From Thelonectria olida (Eukaryota; Ascomycota; Sordariomycetes; Hypocreales; Nectriaceae), in contig JAGPYM010000115.1 of the NCBI GenBank assembly GCA_020736575.1, forward strand, positions 1-33,487: DNA of 33,487 nt. Direction: 5' to 3'. The notes beneath the pieces were generated by a model. That model saw only the letters and a list, made by a program, of their open reading frames with translations, had not been told where the DNA came from and searched no databases. The translations under genes and the position numbers were made by a program. This document shows positions 22,535 through 31,422 of the stretch, piece after piece. The number at the start of each line of letters is the position of its first letter. Within the stretch, counting starts at the first letter, position 1.

Positions 22535-22702
22535 GGTTAAGGAGGCTAGGTGATGCTGTTTCTGCGTAGTATTTTCTGGTACACGAAAACCGTTCAAAGG
22601 TTAAGGTCGTCAGATAACCTCTGAAAACAACTTGGTTTACACGTTATCAAGGGAGTTCTAGGTACTAAGAGAAGTTCACATTGTCCGAAGTCGGGCTTGA
22701 GA

Positions 22703-22710
22703 CCGCGGAA
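22703..22710. promoter_or_regulatory. CCGCGGAA element upstream of the ligase
   Basis: A half-extended copy of the palindrome (CCGCGGAA), about 170 bp before the ligase ATG. The left flank is GA rather than TT, so it matches the element on one side only. Confidence 0.4.
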
Positions 22711-22822
22711 CATTATGGGATTTGCTCATTCACCCAAGTTATCACCGACCTCTTAGCCAGATTTAGGTATTTCATCTTTACAAGTTTCTTCTAAAAGTGA
22801 CGTCGAACCTAGCACCTCGGAG

Positions 22823-22857
22823 CGGAATTGTGAGTTCCGACAGATATTCCGCGGAAT
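22823..22857. promoter_or_regulatory. CGGAA-N7-TTCCG plus 12-bp palindrome ATTCCGCGGAAT
   Basis: CGGAA (22823-22827) and TTCCG (22835-22839) form an inverted pair. Six bases later comes the perfect palindrome ATTCCGCGGAAT (22846-22857), which shares its TTCCGCGGAA core with 13087-13102. The two arrangements side by side look like stacked binding sites for a CGG-recognising dimer controlling ligase and regulator C. Confidence 0.55.
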
Positions 22858-22927
22858 TTTGTCTTTTATTGGCCGTCCGCAAGACGCCCTCGCGTTAATA
22901 CCGAAGAATCCACTCCATTAAACACGT

Positions 22928-22935
22928 TTCCGCGG
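22928..22935. promoter_or_regulatory. TTCCGCGG element upstream of regulator C
   Basis: Half-extended copy (TTCCGCGG) 210 bp before the regulator C ATG, in the opposite orientation to the copy at 22703. Regulator C may control its own expression if it binds these sites. Confidence 0.4.
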
Positions 22936-23143
22936 TTCTCTCATCATTGCATCATAGATGTAGTGTTTTCAGAGGAGGTTGTCTGGTTGGGCGATCCACG
23001 GCTCACTCAACACCTCGGAATAGAGGCATTGCAAGCCTGAGGCCCACGGGCTACACGGTTTGGGGTCGAAGCTCATATATCCGTATCTGTTTTCTAGGAA
23101 ATCGAACGTTGCCGAGGTCGACAAGTATCTCTATTGGGACACT

Positions 23144-24045
23144 ATGCACATCATCCATACCTCCCTTGAATCATACCCCTTCCAAACGACCTCGGTTCAT
23201 ACAAGCCGCCGTCGCCCAACCCGTCCGGAGTCCGCAGCTCAGGCAAAGCCAGTCAGGAATGAGCGACAACATGTGTTCCGATCCTCGACTAAGCGGCGCG
23301 CTGCCTGGGCTTGCCTCCCTTGCCGCAAACGCAAGGTCAGATGTAATGTCACAATGGAGCAACCGTGCCTTAATTGCAAGCATGATGGTTTTGAGTGTTA
23401 CCTCAGCTTTTGCCGAAGCAGGTAGGCTCGTTTGCCATGGCTATATAAGCAAGACTAATTGTGCTATGCGATCTTAGGAAGGGAATACCAAAGGCTGAAT
23501 CATCTGCGGGTGGACGTATGGAAGTGCGCTTCGATGCAGAGAACAAAGAGAGCGCGAGCTGTGCCAGCCCTCCAAGAGACTGTCTAGAAACATCGCCGAA
23601 CTCTGCTTCCCCACGAACATTCCTCTCTGGAGAGCCAGAGGCTGATGACAGTGCGACTTCGATATTAGAAGGGTCGCTGTCCCTAACAAAAACCCTACCA
23701 TTATCCAGCCAAGATCGCTCACAATTTGGATCGGAGCACGCCTCCTCAGAAGATGAGCGAGAGATTGACTCTCAGCCAAAATCTCCTAAGATTGGTATCA
23801 CTACGACATCCAACACGTCAGAGGAAGGCTCGGTCATAGAGGAACTGCTTTCTGGGGAGCTGGACAAGGCCTCAAATGAGATTAACTCTCTTGGGGGTTT
23901 TTTTGCGTCAGATTCATCCTTGAGGTTTGATCATGCCCAGCATTACCTCCCCTTTGTAGATGCTCTAATGACATATCTACCTGAAAATGCCCCTTCCCTA
24001 ACTTCCATAGAGCTGAGTAATTTATATTCAAATGCCAAGGAATAA
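23144..24045 (+). CDS. Regulator C: short Zn2Cys6 protein, probably truncated
   Basis: Exons are 23144-23421 and 23478-24045 (281 residues). The zinc cluster is complete: Cys 57, 60, 67, 75, 78 and 85 in WACLPCRKRKVRC...PCLNC...C, preceded by an Arg-rich stretch. This form resembles the DNA-binding domain of cutinase/fatty-acid regulators such as CTF1/FarA, a resemblance judged by eye. The rest is an acidic, Ser-rich linker with no fungal_trans domain, which in most relatives adds several hundred residues. The TAA at 24043-24045 is followed by 70 more open codons in the same frame, to 24255, suggesting a nonsense mutation in a longer gene or a newly shortened regulator. If translated, it could bind DNA without the usual regulatory half. 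The ATG 23144 is the first in frame. Divergent from the ligase. Confidence 0.7.
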
Positions 24046-24260
24046 GTTCTGCCTTACAAGATATGTTACTTTATGTCTGATCCATTCAACAATTTTGCGA
24101 CCCTTGATCATCTGTTCCTATCAAAACACTCTGGGGGCGTCCGAAGTCATCTTTCAGGCGTCCTTCCCATCAGTGAAGCCTATATTTATCTATCCCGACA
24201 GCTGAGAAAACTTAACGAATCCATTTCATTTTCCTATCCGAGTTGCTCTATATAGTCGAC

Positions 24261-25235
24261 TCACTTTGAATGCACACGCTTGTAAAAGGCTCGTACAGTC
24301 TGCACCAACTCGACATCCCCGGCCATGCCTAGCTCATCGGCGACCTTGGTATCGAAGTCCGCTGGCCAACTCGCGACAATAGCCTCGACCTTTGGGTCTC
24401 TCTCCTCCTTGATCAGAGCGATTGCCTTCTCTCCACCGACAGACTCCAGGGCATTCAAGATCTCCTGCACACTCACAGTGATGCCTGGGAGGTTCACAAC
24501 TCTTGACAAGCCAAACTTGCTCGCCGGGACGTCCTTGATGAGAATGAGGTTCCGCACCACCGTTTCTGGGCTGCAAACCCACATCTTCAAGTCTCGAGCC
24601 ACGGGTAACACTGATTCGACGCCATTCAGAGGCTCGCGCACAATTCCGCTTGCGAACGAGCTCGCAGCGGCCGACGGCGCGCCTGGACGAACGATGATTG
24701 TTGGTAAGCGGACCACGCGACCGTCGAGCAGGCCGCGACGGGACATGTCGTTGAGATATGTTTCCACCATGAGCTTTTGGGCGCCGTAGCTTGACTGAGG
24801 CAAGGGACGCGTGTCCTCGCTCGTCGGATTGTTATCGCCTTGCGATGGACCGTAGACGGCTAGACTGGAGGGGAAGATGACAATGGCGCCGACGTGGTGG
24901 TGTCGCAAATAGTCGAGAATAGCACGATGAGAGTCCCAGTTGACTCTCCAGCCGAGCTCGAGATTGGCTTCGGCGCCTCCGGACATAAGTCCATGGAGCA
25001 GATAAATGGCCTTGTATCGAGGCTCGAAGAGCTTTGCAATCACGGACGAATCCGTCAGGTCGCATTTGGTGGTGCTGATTCGGTGAGCATGTTGACTGAC
25101 AGAGGGAGGAATAGATGGTTCAACCACGTCGGTGAGGGTCAACTGCAGGTCGTCGGAGCTGTTGATGAGGGCGGCTGCGAGATCCTGACCAACAAAGCCT
25201 GCCCCGCCAGTGATGAGAATGTGATTGGAGGTCAT
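24261..25235 (-). CDS. NAD-dependent epimerase/dehydratase-family protein, D-erythronate dehydrogenase (DenD)-like
   Basis: Single-exon frame of 324 residues starting at ATG 25235; the frame upstream has no other ATG. It is an extended SDR: NAD-binding TGGAGFVG (9-16), Asp36 after the second strand (NAD preference), a Ser123/Ser124 pair in FPSSLAVYG, and catalytic Tyr150 and Lys154 (YGAQK). The later motif LKMWVCSPETVVRNLI strongly resembles bacterial DenD, which oxidises D-erythronate to 2-oxo-tetronate, and its fungal homologues. No targeting signal is visible, so a cytosolic location is likely. It is divergent from the D-2-hydroxyacid dehydrogenase, with which it may form a small sugar-acid or hydroxyacid module. 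The family is sure; the substrate is inferred from resemblance only. Confidence 0.85.
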   Translation of the reverse strand: MTSNHILITGGAGFVGQDLAAALINSSDDLQLTLTDVVEPSIPPSVSQHAHRISTTKCDLTDSSVIAKLFEPRYKAIYLLHGLMSGGAEANLELGWRVNWDSHRAILDYLRHHHVGAIVIFPSSLAVYGPSQGDNNPTSEDTRPLPQSSYGAQKLMVETYLNDMSRRGLLDGRVVRLPTIIVRPGAPSAAASSFASGIVREPLNGVESVLPVARDLKMWVCSPETVVRNLILIKDVPASKFGLSRVVNLPGITVSVQEILNALESVGGEKAIALIKEERDPKVEAIVASWPADFDTKVADELGMAGDVELVQTVRAFYKRVHSK

Positions 25236-26017
25236 TCTGATTTGGGTGTGACGCTGTCGCGGAGCTTGTGAAGAGATTGAGGTTGGGGTGGTTGAGGGAC
25301 ACAATGAGACGATAGATATGAATGCTCTCTGCTCAAATCACAACATATCACGCATCTCATAAGTGAGTGAGTTGAATTATGACAACTTCACGCTGATGCA
25401 TGCAGCTGGAGAATCCAAAACGGAAATCGGCCGCCGATGCCGGTGTGGAGGACGCTACGGAGTTAAGTCCGGATATGATGGCAAATGGCATCATGATGGC
25501 TACAGCACGAGGATTGGGGGCGTTTAGGTATCAGTGGGATGGGTTTGTCAACGAGAGGGTTTACACGCTGGAGTTGCCAAATAGAGGAGGGTTGAACAGG
25601 TTAAAAGAGCCATACAGGCAGTGGAGGAGATAGCACCAAGAACTGAACAAAGATGCCTCGCATTCACACAGTCGAACACTTCATACCGAATCCCCACCAA
25701 GAGTCGCCATTCCATGTCAGTTTCAACATACCCGCAAGACTCTTCCAATCTGTCAGGAGCTATGAACCCGCCAGTGACGACCGCCGGACCGATGCCCGCA
25801 GTTGCGGCCGGATCACCGTCAATGGTTCCACCCACTGCCATCACGGCGCGGCACGATCATCATCCTCGGCCAGTCTGACAGGCGGGGGTTAGTTGCTGTG
25901 GGCTTGTAAAACATCCAAGTTGACGAGAACCAGGCCAGAAACAAGACAAACACATCAACGAAGCGTCTCCAACTACACTCAAGAAGCCCAAGCTGCTACC
26001 ACTCTCAAACACCCGTC
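25236..26017. promoter_or_regulatory. Divergent intergenic region between DenD-like and 2-hydroxyacid dehydrogenase genes
   Basis: 782 bp. Small frames at 25400-25633 and 25653-25892 (77 and 79 residues) start with ATG, but they show no domain, cysteine pattern or signal peptide and are not called. No CCGCGG element is present, unlike the SDR and ligase promoters, suggesting separate control. Confidence 0.4.
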
Positions 26018-27135
26018 ATGGCGTCAAATAAACCCATCGTTCTCCGTCTTGGCGAGGACATCAAGTATAATCACGACTTTTACAGGGATGTCTTCACTGA
26101 ACGCTTCCACGTCGTTGCCAACGAAGAGCCCGATCGCGAATCCTTCATCAAGGCGCTGAAAGAGAAAAAGTAAACAGCTCCCTCATCTATTCTTATAATG
26201 CAGCCCAACTGACATGGTCTAGATATGGCGACTTTGCTGCCATTTACCGCCCGCACTTCCAAACCGGAGGCGAAATGGGCCAGTGGGATGACGAACTCAT
26301 CAGTCTTCTCCCTCCATCAGTCCGCATCTTCGCATCAGCTGGCGCTGGCTTCAACTGGGCCGACACGGATGCCCTCGGTCGCCGGCGCATCTGGTATGCC
26401 AACGGCGCTGGAGCAAGCGACGAAGCCGTGTCCGACACTGCCCTCTTCATGATCCTGTCCGTCTTCCGCAACTTCTGGCGCTCGCAAAAAGGCGCACGCA
26501 CTTGCAATCCTGACGACTTCAACGCCATGCACAAGCTCATCGCTACCATCTCGTACAACCCGCGCGGACACGTTTTGGGCATCGTCGGACTGGGCAACAT
26601 TAGCAAATTGGTGGCACACAAGGCGCGCGCTGCCCTGGGCATGGAAATTCACTATTACGACATTGCGCGCTCGTCTCCTGAAGTCGAAGCTGAGCTCCAA
26701 GCTACCTACCATCCCACGCTGCACGAGCTTCTGTCCATTTCAGACTGCATCACCCTCCACACGCCCCTCAACGCGCACACGCAGGACCTGATCAACAAGG
26801 AAGCGTTCTCGCACATGAAAGAAGGCGCCCGACTCATCAACACGGCGCGTGGACAAGTGGTCAACGAGGACGCGTTGGTTGAAGCGCTGAAGAGCGGCAA
26901 GCTGTCCGCTGCAGGGCTCGATGTGCACTATCACGAGCCCCAGGTGTCGAAAGAGCTGGCGGCCATGGACAACGTAACGTTAACGTGCCACAACGGGGGC
27001 GCGGCAATCACAACGCGGATGAACTTTGAGCTGAATGCCATGAAGAATATTCTTCAAGTCGTCGACGCCAAGGGCGAGTTCTGCGGAGAGCCCATCACGC
27101 CTGTGAATCGAAATGCATTCAACGCAGCGTCATGA
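26018..27135 (+). CDS. D-isomer-specific 2-hydroxyacid dehydrogenase (D-mandelate/hydroxypyruvate-type)
   Basis: Exons are 26018-26169 and 26223-27135 (354 residues); the intron has donor GTAAAC and a CTGAC branch point. The enzyme interconverts a D-2-hydroxy acid and its 2-oxo acid with NAD(P)H. The nucleotide-binding motif GLGNIS is at 173-178. The catalytic set is complete: Arg260 (NTARGQ), Glu289 (HYHEP) and His307 (CHNGG). The N-terminus (VLRLGEDIKYNHDFY) resembles the fungal D-mandelate-dehydrogenase-like branch. No peroxisomal or mitochondrial signal is seen. With the divergent DenD-like gene it may process a hydroxy- or sugar acid. Glyoxylate/hydroxypyruvate reduction is the main alternative role. 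Confidence 0.88.
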
Positions 27136-27746
27136 TAATGTACCTCACAGGTCCAAGACCAAATGACTAGATGGAGCAAAAGCATCATCATGGCTACTTC
27201 TTTTGGGAGATGGGTGGCTAGTATTTAAGCCGTAGCCAATATTGTTTATCTTTTCTGGCTTCTTTTGTGTTTTTTCGTCCGTCCATGTCCTTGTGAGACG
27301 CCTGATGCATTTGCGTTGGACATGACTGTTCCCAAATGTGCACAGCAGCCGAGCCGTTTCTGTTTGTGTTTATACTATGGTAAGACCTTACGGATATCCT
27401 TCTGGGCCCGAGGAGCCGTGGATGACTTACCCAGTAGCAGAATGGCAGGGCTCACTCACGCCTTCAGCTGTCCAGGCACACCAGATTGCGCAAACCATCG
27501 CGGGTCGCACAAATGGCTGGAGGCGTTGTTGGCCAAACTTCCAAAGATATCTCGCAATACTGCATGGTAGCAGCAACTACATATCACTTCGATGCCGCAC
27601 TCCACGCGGAGTCTAATGCTAGGAATAGAAGTCTAGTCTGGGTATCTTGGACAATGAAGGGATCTACTAAGCGAGTCAGGTATTTAACACGGCTGTACTA
27701 CCGCACAATCTCCTTGTTCCTGTCGTGTCTAGTTCTACCTAACAAA
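27136..27746. other. Intergenic region, no confident gene
   Basis: About 610 bp downstream of the hydroxyacid dehydrogenase. A frame ending at 27616 (ATG near 27377) has a plausible residue mix rich in Trp, Pro and Gly but no domain or neighbour support. Its ATG sits on a GGTAAGA sequence that also looks like a splice donor, so I leave it uncalled. Confidence 0.35.
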
Positions 27747-28395
27747 TTATATGACCCTTTCAAGATCGAATGCCTCAATTAGCCAGGCCTCTTCCCTCAG
27801 TTGCGCCTCCTTGGCCTCCAGCTGAGCAGACATGTTGCGAGTGTTGTCCCGCAGCTCGGCCAGCTCGATGCTCTCTTTTTCGCTGTCCTTCGTAGACAAT
27901 TCGTCAAACTTCTCCTGGAGGGTCTGAACTTCCAAGGTGCGACTCCCCAGAACACTGCTTTATTGCTCGCACTATTTGTAAAGGTCTTCCGACGCTTCGT
28001 CCTTTTCAGGGACGAACCGGAACAATCGTGCTATATCTCCCCTCATGACAGCCATGTAGATGGTCTTGTCGTCTCCGTTCTTCTTTTCGTCCTCCACTGC
28101 TGATTGAGTGGCAAGTAAATCCGATAGAACCTTGTCAAACACATCGCGCACACCGTCTCGTTCGCCACTGAGAGTCTCCAATTCCTTCACAAGACGCCTG
28201 TTTTCTACTTCCAGTGACCGAGTTGGGGAAGATTTAAAGCTCAACTCCCTGGACAGGTCTTTGAAAAGGCTCCGTGTTAGTTGAATCGTTGCCTCGTCGC
28301 GCAGGGCCAGTCACGAGCATAGATGCTTCATCGGCAAGCCTGCCATCGCGTTGGCTTCTAACAGGGGCTCTCTTGTGGGTTGGGTCGTTTTCCAT
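27747..28395 (-). pseudogene. Decayed coiled-coil protein gene
   Basis: Read from ATG 28395 on the minus strand, the frame starts MENDPTHKRAPVR and shifts by one base near 28304-28308 (an extra base in GGCC). It then continues RDEATIQLTRSLFKDLSREL and a long charged coiled coil with heptad-like Leu spacing (EVENRRLVKELETL, LEVQTLQEKFDEL, NMSAQLEAKEAQLREE). Two in-frame stops interrupt it: TAG at 27974-27972 and TAA at 27962-27960. Both differ from Gln codons by one C-to-T change in a CpA context, the RIP signature. An alternative is a 63-base in-frame intron covering both stops, but its donor would be the poor GTTCGT, and the frameshift would remain. Function is unknown; a structural or scaffold role would be a guess. 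Confidence 0.6.
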
Positions 28396-28867
28396 GGTCG
28401 AAAAAAGATGGTGATTGAGCACCAGATGGTGGGTTTGCGAACGTTTAGAAGAGGACTTAGAAGGAGGTGTACATGATACAACTTTCTTAAACCTTACTAC
28501 TACAGTAGTTATGTACAGGATACCTTTTCTCTTGTTGAGATAGTACAGTGATCGTCTGTACATCCCTAGATACCTAGGCAACACACATTTACCCGTTAGC
28601 CAGGGTGTGGAACTCACAAGTCACCGCCGAAGGGGCCTCAAGCGAACCTATGGGTAGGAACTTTTAAATCTTTCCGTGTCTACAGCCGAATCCTTGTGTC
28701 CGGGCGTGCGAGACTCGCAAACCGTACTATCCGCTTCACATATTTCCAAGCGCCTCTACCTAGTAGTCACATACCAAAGCTGAAATCTACCCTATTTATT
28801 CGCCATTAAACCTCACTATAATAGATAGTTGTATTTGATGTCCAACGTAAGCATCTTTATTCACTAG
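28396..28867. other. Intergenic region, no gene seen
   Basis: About 470 bp between the coiled-coil pseudogene's start and the 3' end of the secreted-protein gene. It has ordinary composition, only short frames, and no recognisable motif. Confidence 0.4.
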
Positions 28868-29593
28868 TTAAAGTGTAATCTTGCCCTTCTGCTTGGCCTT
28901 TCCTCCAATCTTTGCCTTGTAGGGCGGTGATGCCCCAGAAATGACCTGCTTTCCCCTGAAGCCAACCTTCCCCGACATCTTGCCATTCTTGACTGTCAGC
29001 GTGAAGCCTCCGCTGTATGCATTGTACACATCGGCAAAGAAACCGCTCCTGACATTGAACACGGACAGGGCGTTGATCTGCGAAAAGGCTGTGTCGGCCG
29101 AGACCTTGACGGTGCCCGACTTGACCGACACGCGCGCAAAGTCGGTGCGCATCTCGTCGTGGATGCCGCCGAGGAAGGGGTTGAGGTAGCGGTTGGTCAC
29201 GTAGCGGATGCTCCCCGCGATGGGGTTGCTGGCCGGGTTGCCGATGCTGATGACCACGTCGACGGGGTTGGCGCCGTTGGGCGTGTTGGCGACGGGGATG
29301 CGCTTGATGAGGAGGAGCTGGCCCTGAACCCGGAAAGGCACCAAGTTGCCCTGGTTTCGCCCGTCGAAAATGACATCGTACAGGACGTAGTCGAGCTTGA
29401 GTGCGCGCTTCTCGATGCCCGATTGCTTCTTGTCTAAGTCGCGGCCGGCGAGGGCGCTAAGGTTGAAGCCGTCAAGGTCAGGCTGGTCCACGACGGGGAT
29501 GGCATCGTCGTTAAAGATGGAAAGTTCAGTTTCGGGAGTGGGCGAGGCCAAAGTGTACACGAGCAGAGAGACGAGAGGCAACAAGAGTTTCAT
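28868..29593 (-). CDS. Small secreted protein with possible Kex2-processed propeptide
   Basis: Single-exon frame of 241 residues from ATG 29593; the frame runs upstream without another ATG. The N-terminus MKLLLPLVSLLVYTLASPTP is a clear signal peptide with cleavage expected near residues 17-19. A propeptide-like acidic segment ends in a dibasic site EKR (near residue 67), where Kex2 would cut, leaving a basic, beta-rich mature protein (KLDYVLYDVIFDG..., ending GGKAKQKGKITL). It has no cysteines that I can see, no membrane segment and no known catalytic motif. I do not recognise the family. Size, secretion and location next to RIP-affected DNA resemble fungal effectors or surface proteins, but this is only circumstantial. 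Confidence 0.7.
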   Translation of the reverse strand: MKLLLPLVSLLVYTLASPTPETELSIFNDDAIPVVDQPDLDGFNLSALAGRDLDKKQSGIEKRALKLDYVLYDVIFDGRNQGNLVPFRVQGQLLLIKRIPVANTPNGANPVDVVISIGNPASNPIAGSIRYVTNRYLNPFLGGIHDEMRTDFARVSVKSGTVKVSADTAFSQINALSVFNVRSGFFADVYNAYSGGFTLTVKNGKMSGKVGFRGKQVISGASPPYKAKIGGKAKQKGKITL

Positions 29594-29819
29594 GGTTGCG
29601 GTCAACGGCTTGACTTGTGAGAGGTGTGGACAGTAAGTACATGTAGTTGACAGGAGCTACTACAGTATGTAGTCAGGCGTTTGACAGCGGGAGAACAAGG
29701 GAATAAGTAAGTCAAAGCACCAACTTCTCGGCCACCCGGGGTTCTCGGCCATATTTACCCACCCATATTGCAATCACACCACGACCTTTAACACGCGATA
29801 TCTCAACTAATCCTTCTGC

Positions 29820-31422
29820 CCTAATTATAATTTTTATTATATTTTATTCGCTATATTTAAATATATAGAATCTAATATTTTTAAAGCTTTTAAGTTTATT
29901 AAGAGTAGTAGTTCTATATAAAAAGCTTTATAAGTATATAATATACTATATATAACTATTAGTAAATATATTAATAGCTAAATATTATACCTAAAGGCTT
30001 ATAGAGGTTAGTAAAGGCTTTCTAATAAGTAGGAAAGCTTTCTTACTAAATGGATATTATTATAATAGTAATTAGACTTTGCCCTAATATACTAGTAGCT
30101 ATAAGAGTTTATAATTTAGATCCTTAAAAAAGGTAGTAATAATTAACTGCCCTAATATACTAATAGCTATAAGAGTTTATAATTTAAATCCTTAAGGAAG
30201 GTAGTAATAATTAACTGCTTAAAAAATACTAGGTTTATGCCTTTTTAATAATATAACAATCTGGTCAATTCCTAATAGATAAGACTAGAGGGTTCTAAGT
30301 TTATATTAGTAGAGAGATTAGGGCGTTAAGGTCTAAGTAATATAGTAGGTTATTATATCTAGTAATATACTTAAAGTAGATAAATATAACCAAATTGTAT
30401 TAAAAGCTAAAAAGCTATATTCTATCTAATATATTAAATAAATATATTTATATACTAAAAGTATTTTCCTTAAATTATAATTAAGGCTGTAAGCCTTCTC
30501 TTAGATTATAATTATAAGAGTGATCCAAACACTTAAATTGCACTTAGAGAGGTAATCCTTTAGTAATTAGGTAATAAAAGTGGGGCTGTTTCCTAGTATG
30601 TAATAGAGTGGCTATTACGGGCTGTAATATAATATCTCCCCTCTATTAGTCTTATCCTTAAGGCTATATTTATAATCTTATATAACTGCTAGTAGTTAGT
30701 TAACTTAAACCTCTATTTTTTCCTTTTTTATATTATTATACTAATATAATATTAGGCTATATAACTAAATTAAAAGCGAAAAAGATATTTAAATATAATT
30801 TTTTAGTTTATTTTCTTAAGTAGAATTCTTATCTAGCTAATATACCTTATACTTATTATTTTAAGTATAAACCTCAGCTAGTTTGTAAGATAGATAATAT
30901 AGGTCGAATAGATAAGTATAAGTAATATGTTTAGTGGGGTCGAATATATAATAGTATTAATATAGCTTCTTCTTATACATTCTCTTTTTATTCCTACTCC
31001 TTTTCTTACTAACTTCCCTTATATAATAAATAGGCTCGTTAAGTAGTAGAAAAAGCTTAAATTAGAAGAGGAAGAGGCTAGGGATAAGATTCTAGTTCTT
31101 TATACCTAACTTGCGGAATTATAATCATTTTTAGCCCAAACTATAAGTTACTTAGCTTATATCTATAAAATTAAAAAAAGGGTAAAAGAGAAAGGTTCTA
31201 AATTATTTAAATAGGGGATATAAGAGTTAAATAAGGATAATAGTATTCTTTTAGTATTAGAGTCTTATAAGAATTAGGTAGTAAGTGACTTTTAGTTATT
31301 AGGTGTTTCTAATAAGGTAAACTAGTCTTTTTTAGGTCTTAATAAGGGTTTTAATAGGCTTAGGCCCTTGCTTAACTCTAGTATTACTAGTAAAAGTTCT
31401 TTAGCAGGCGCTGCATATAGTT
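29820..31422. repeat. A+T-rich, RIP-like degenerate DNA (right flank, unidentified part)
   Basis: Composition switches abruptly at about 29820 to TA-rich sequence with no long open frame. It continues into the Ty3/Gypsy remnant beginning near 31423 and may include its 3' end and LTR, but I could not define LTR ends or target-site duplications. It holds a 68-bp tandem duplication at 30081-30216. Confidence 0.7.
30081..30216. repeat. Tandem duplication, 2 x 68 bp
   Basis: Copies at 30081-30148 and 30149-30216 begin GCCCTAATATACTA and end TAATAATTAACT. They differ at only a few positions, all G/A exchanges (for example ACTAGTAGC versus ACTAATAGC, and AAAAAAGG versus AAGGAAGG). The duplication is therefore younger than most of the surrounding decay, or was mutated by a process that only makes transitions. 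Confidence 0.75.

Larger units (their letters stand above)
22535..23143. promoter_or_regulatory. Divergent promoter of the ligase and regulator C
   Basis: This 609-bp region carries CCGCGGAA at 22703-22710, an inverted CGGAA-N7-TTCCG at 22823-22839, the 12-bp palindrome at 22846-22857 and TTCCGCGG at 22928-22935. No gene is supported inside it. Confidence 0.6.

Noticed and set aside
22947..23477. Plus-strand 176-codon frame over the start of regulator C
   Set aside because: The Zn2Cys6 cluster lies in the other frame (23144-23421) and splices in phase to the next exon; this frame is its shadow.
25400..25892. Two small plus-strand frames between the DenD-like and hydroxyacid dehydrogenase genes
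   Set aside because: Short, without domains, signal peptides or splice support; more likely promoter and leader sequence.
27338..27616. 92-codon frame downstream of the hydroxyacid dehydrogenase
   Set aside because: The annotated first codon is not ATG, the later ATG coincides with a GTAAGA donor-like sequence, and no homology or motif is recognisable.
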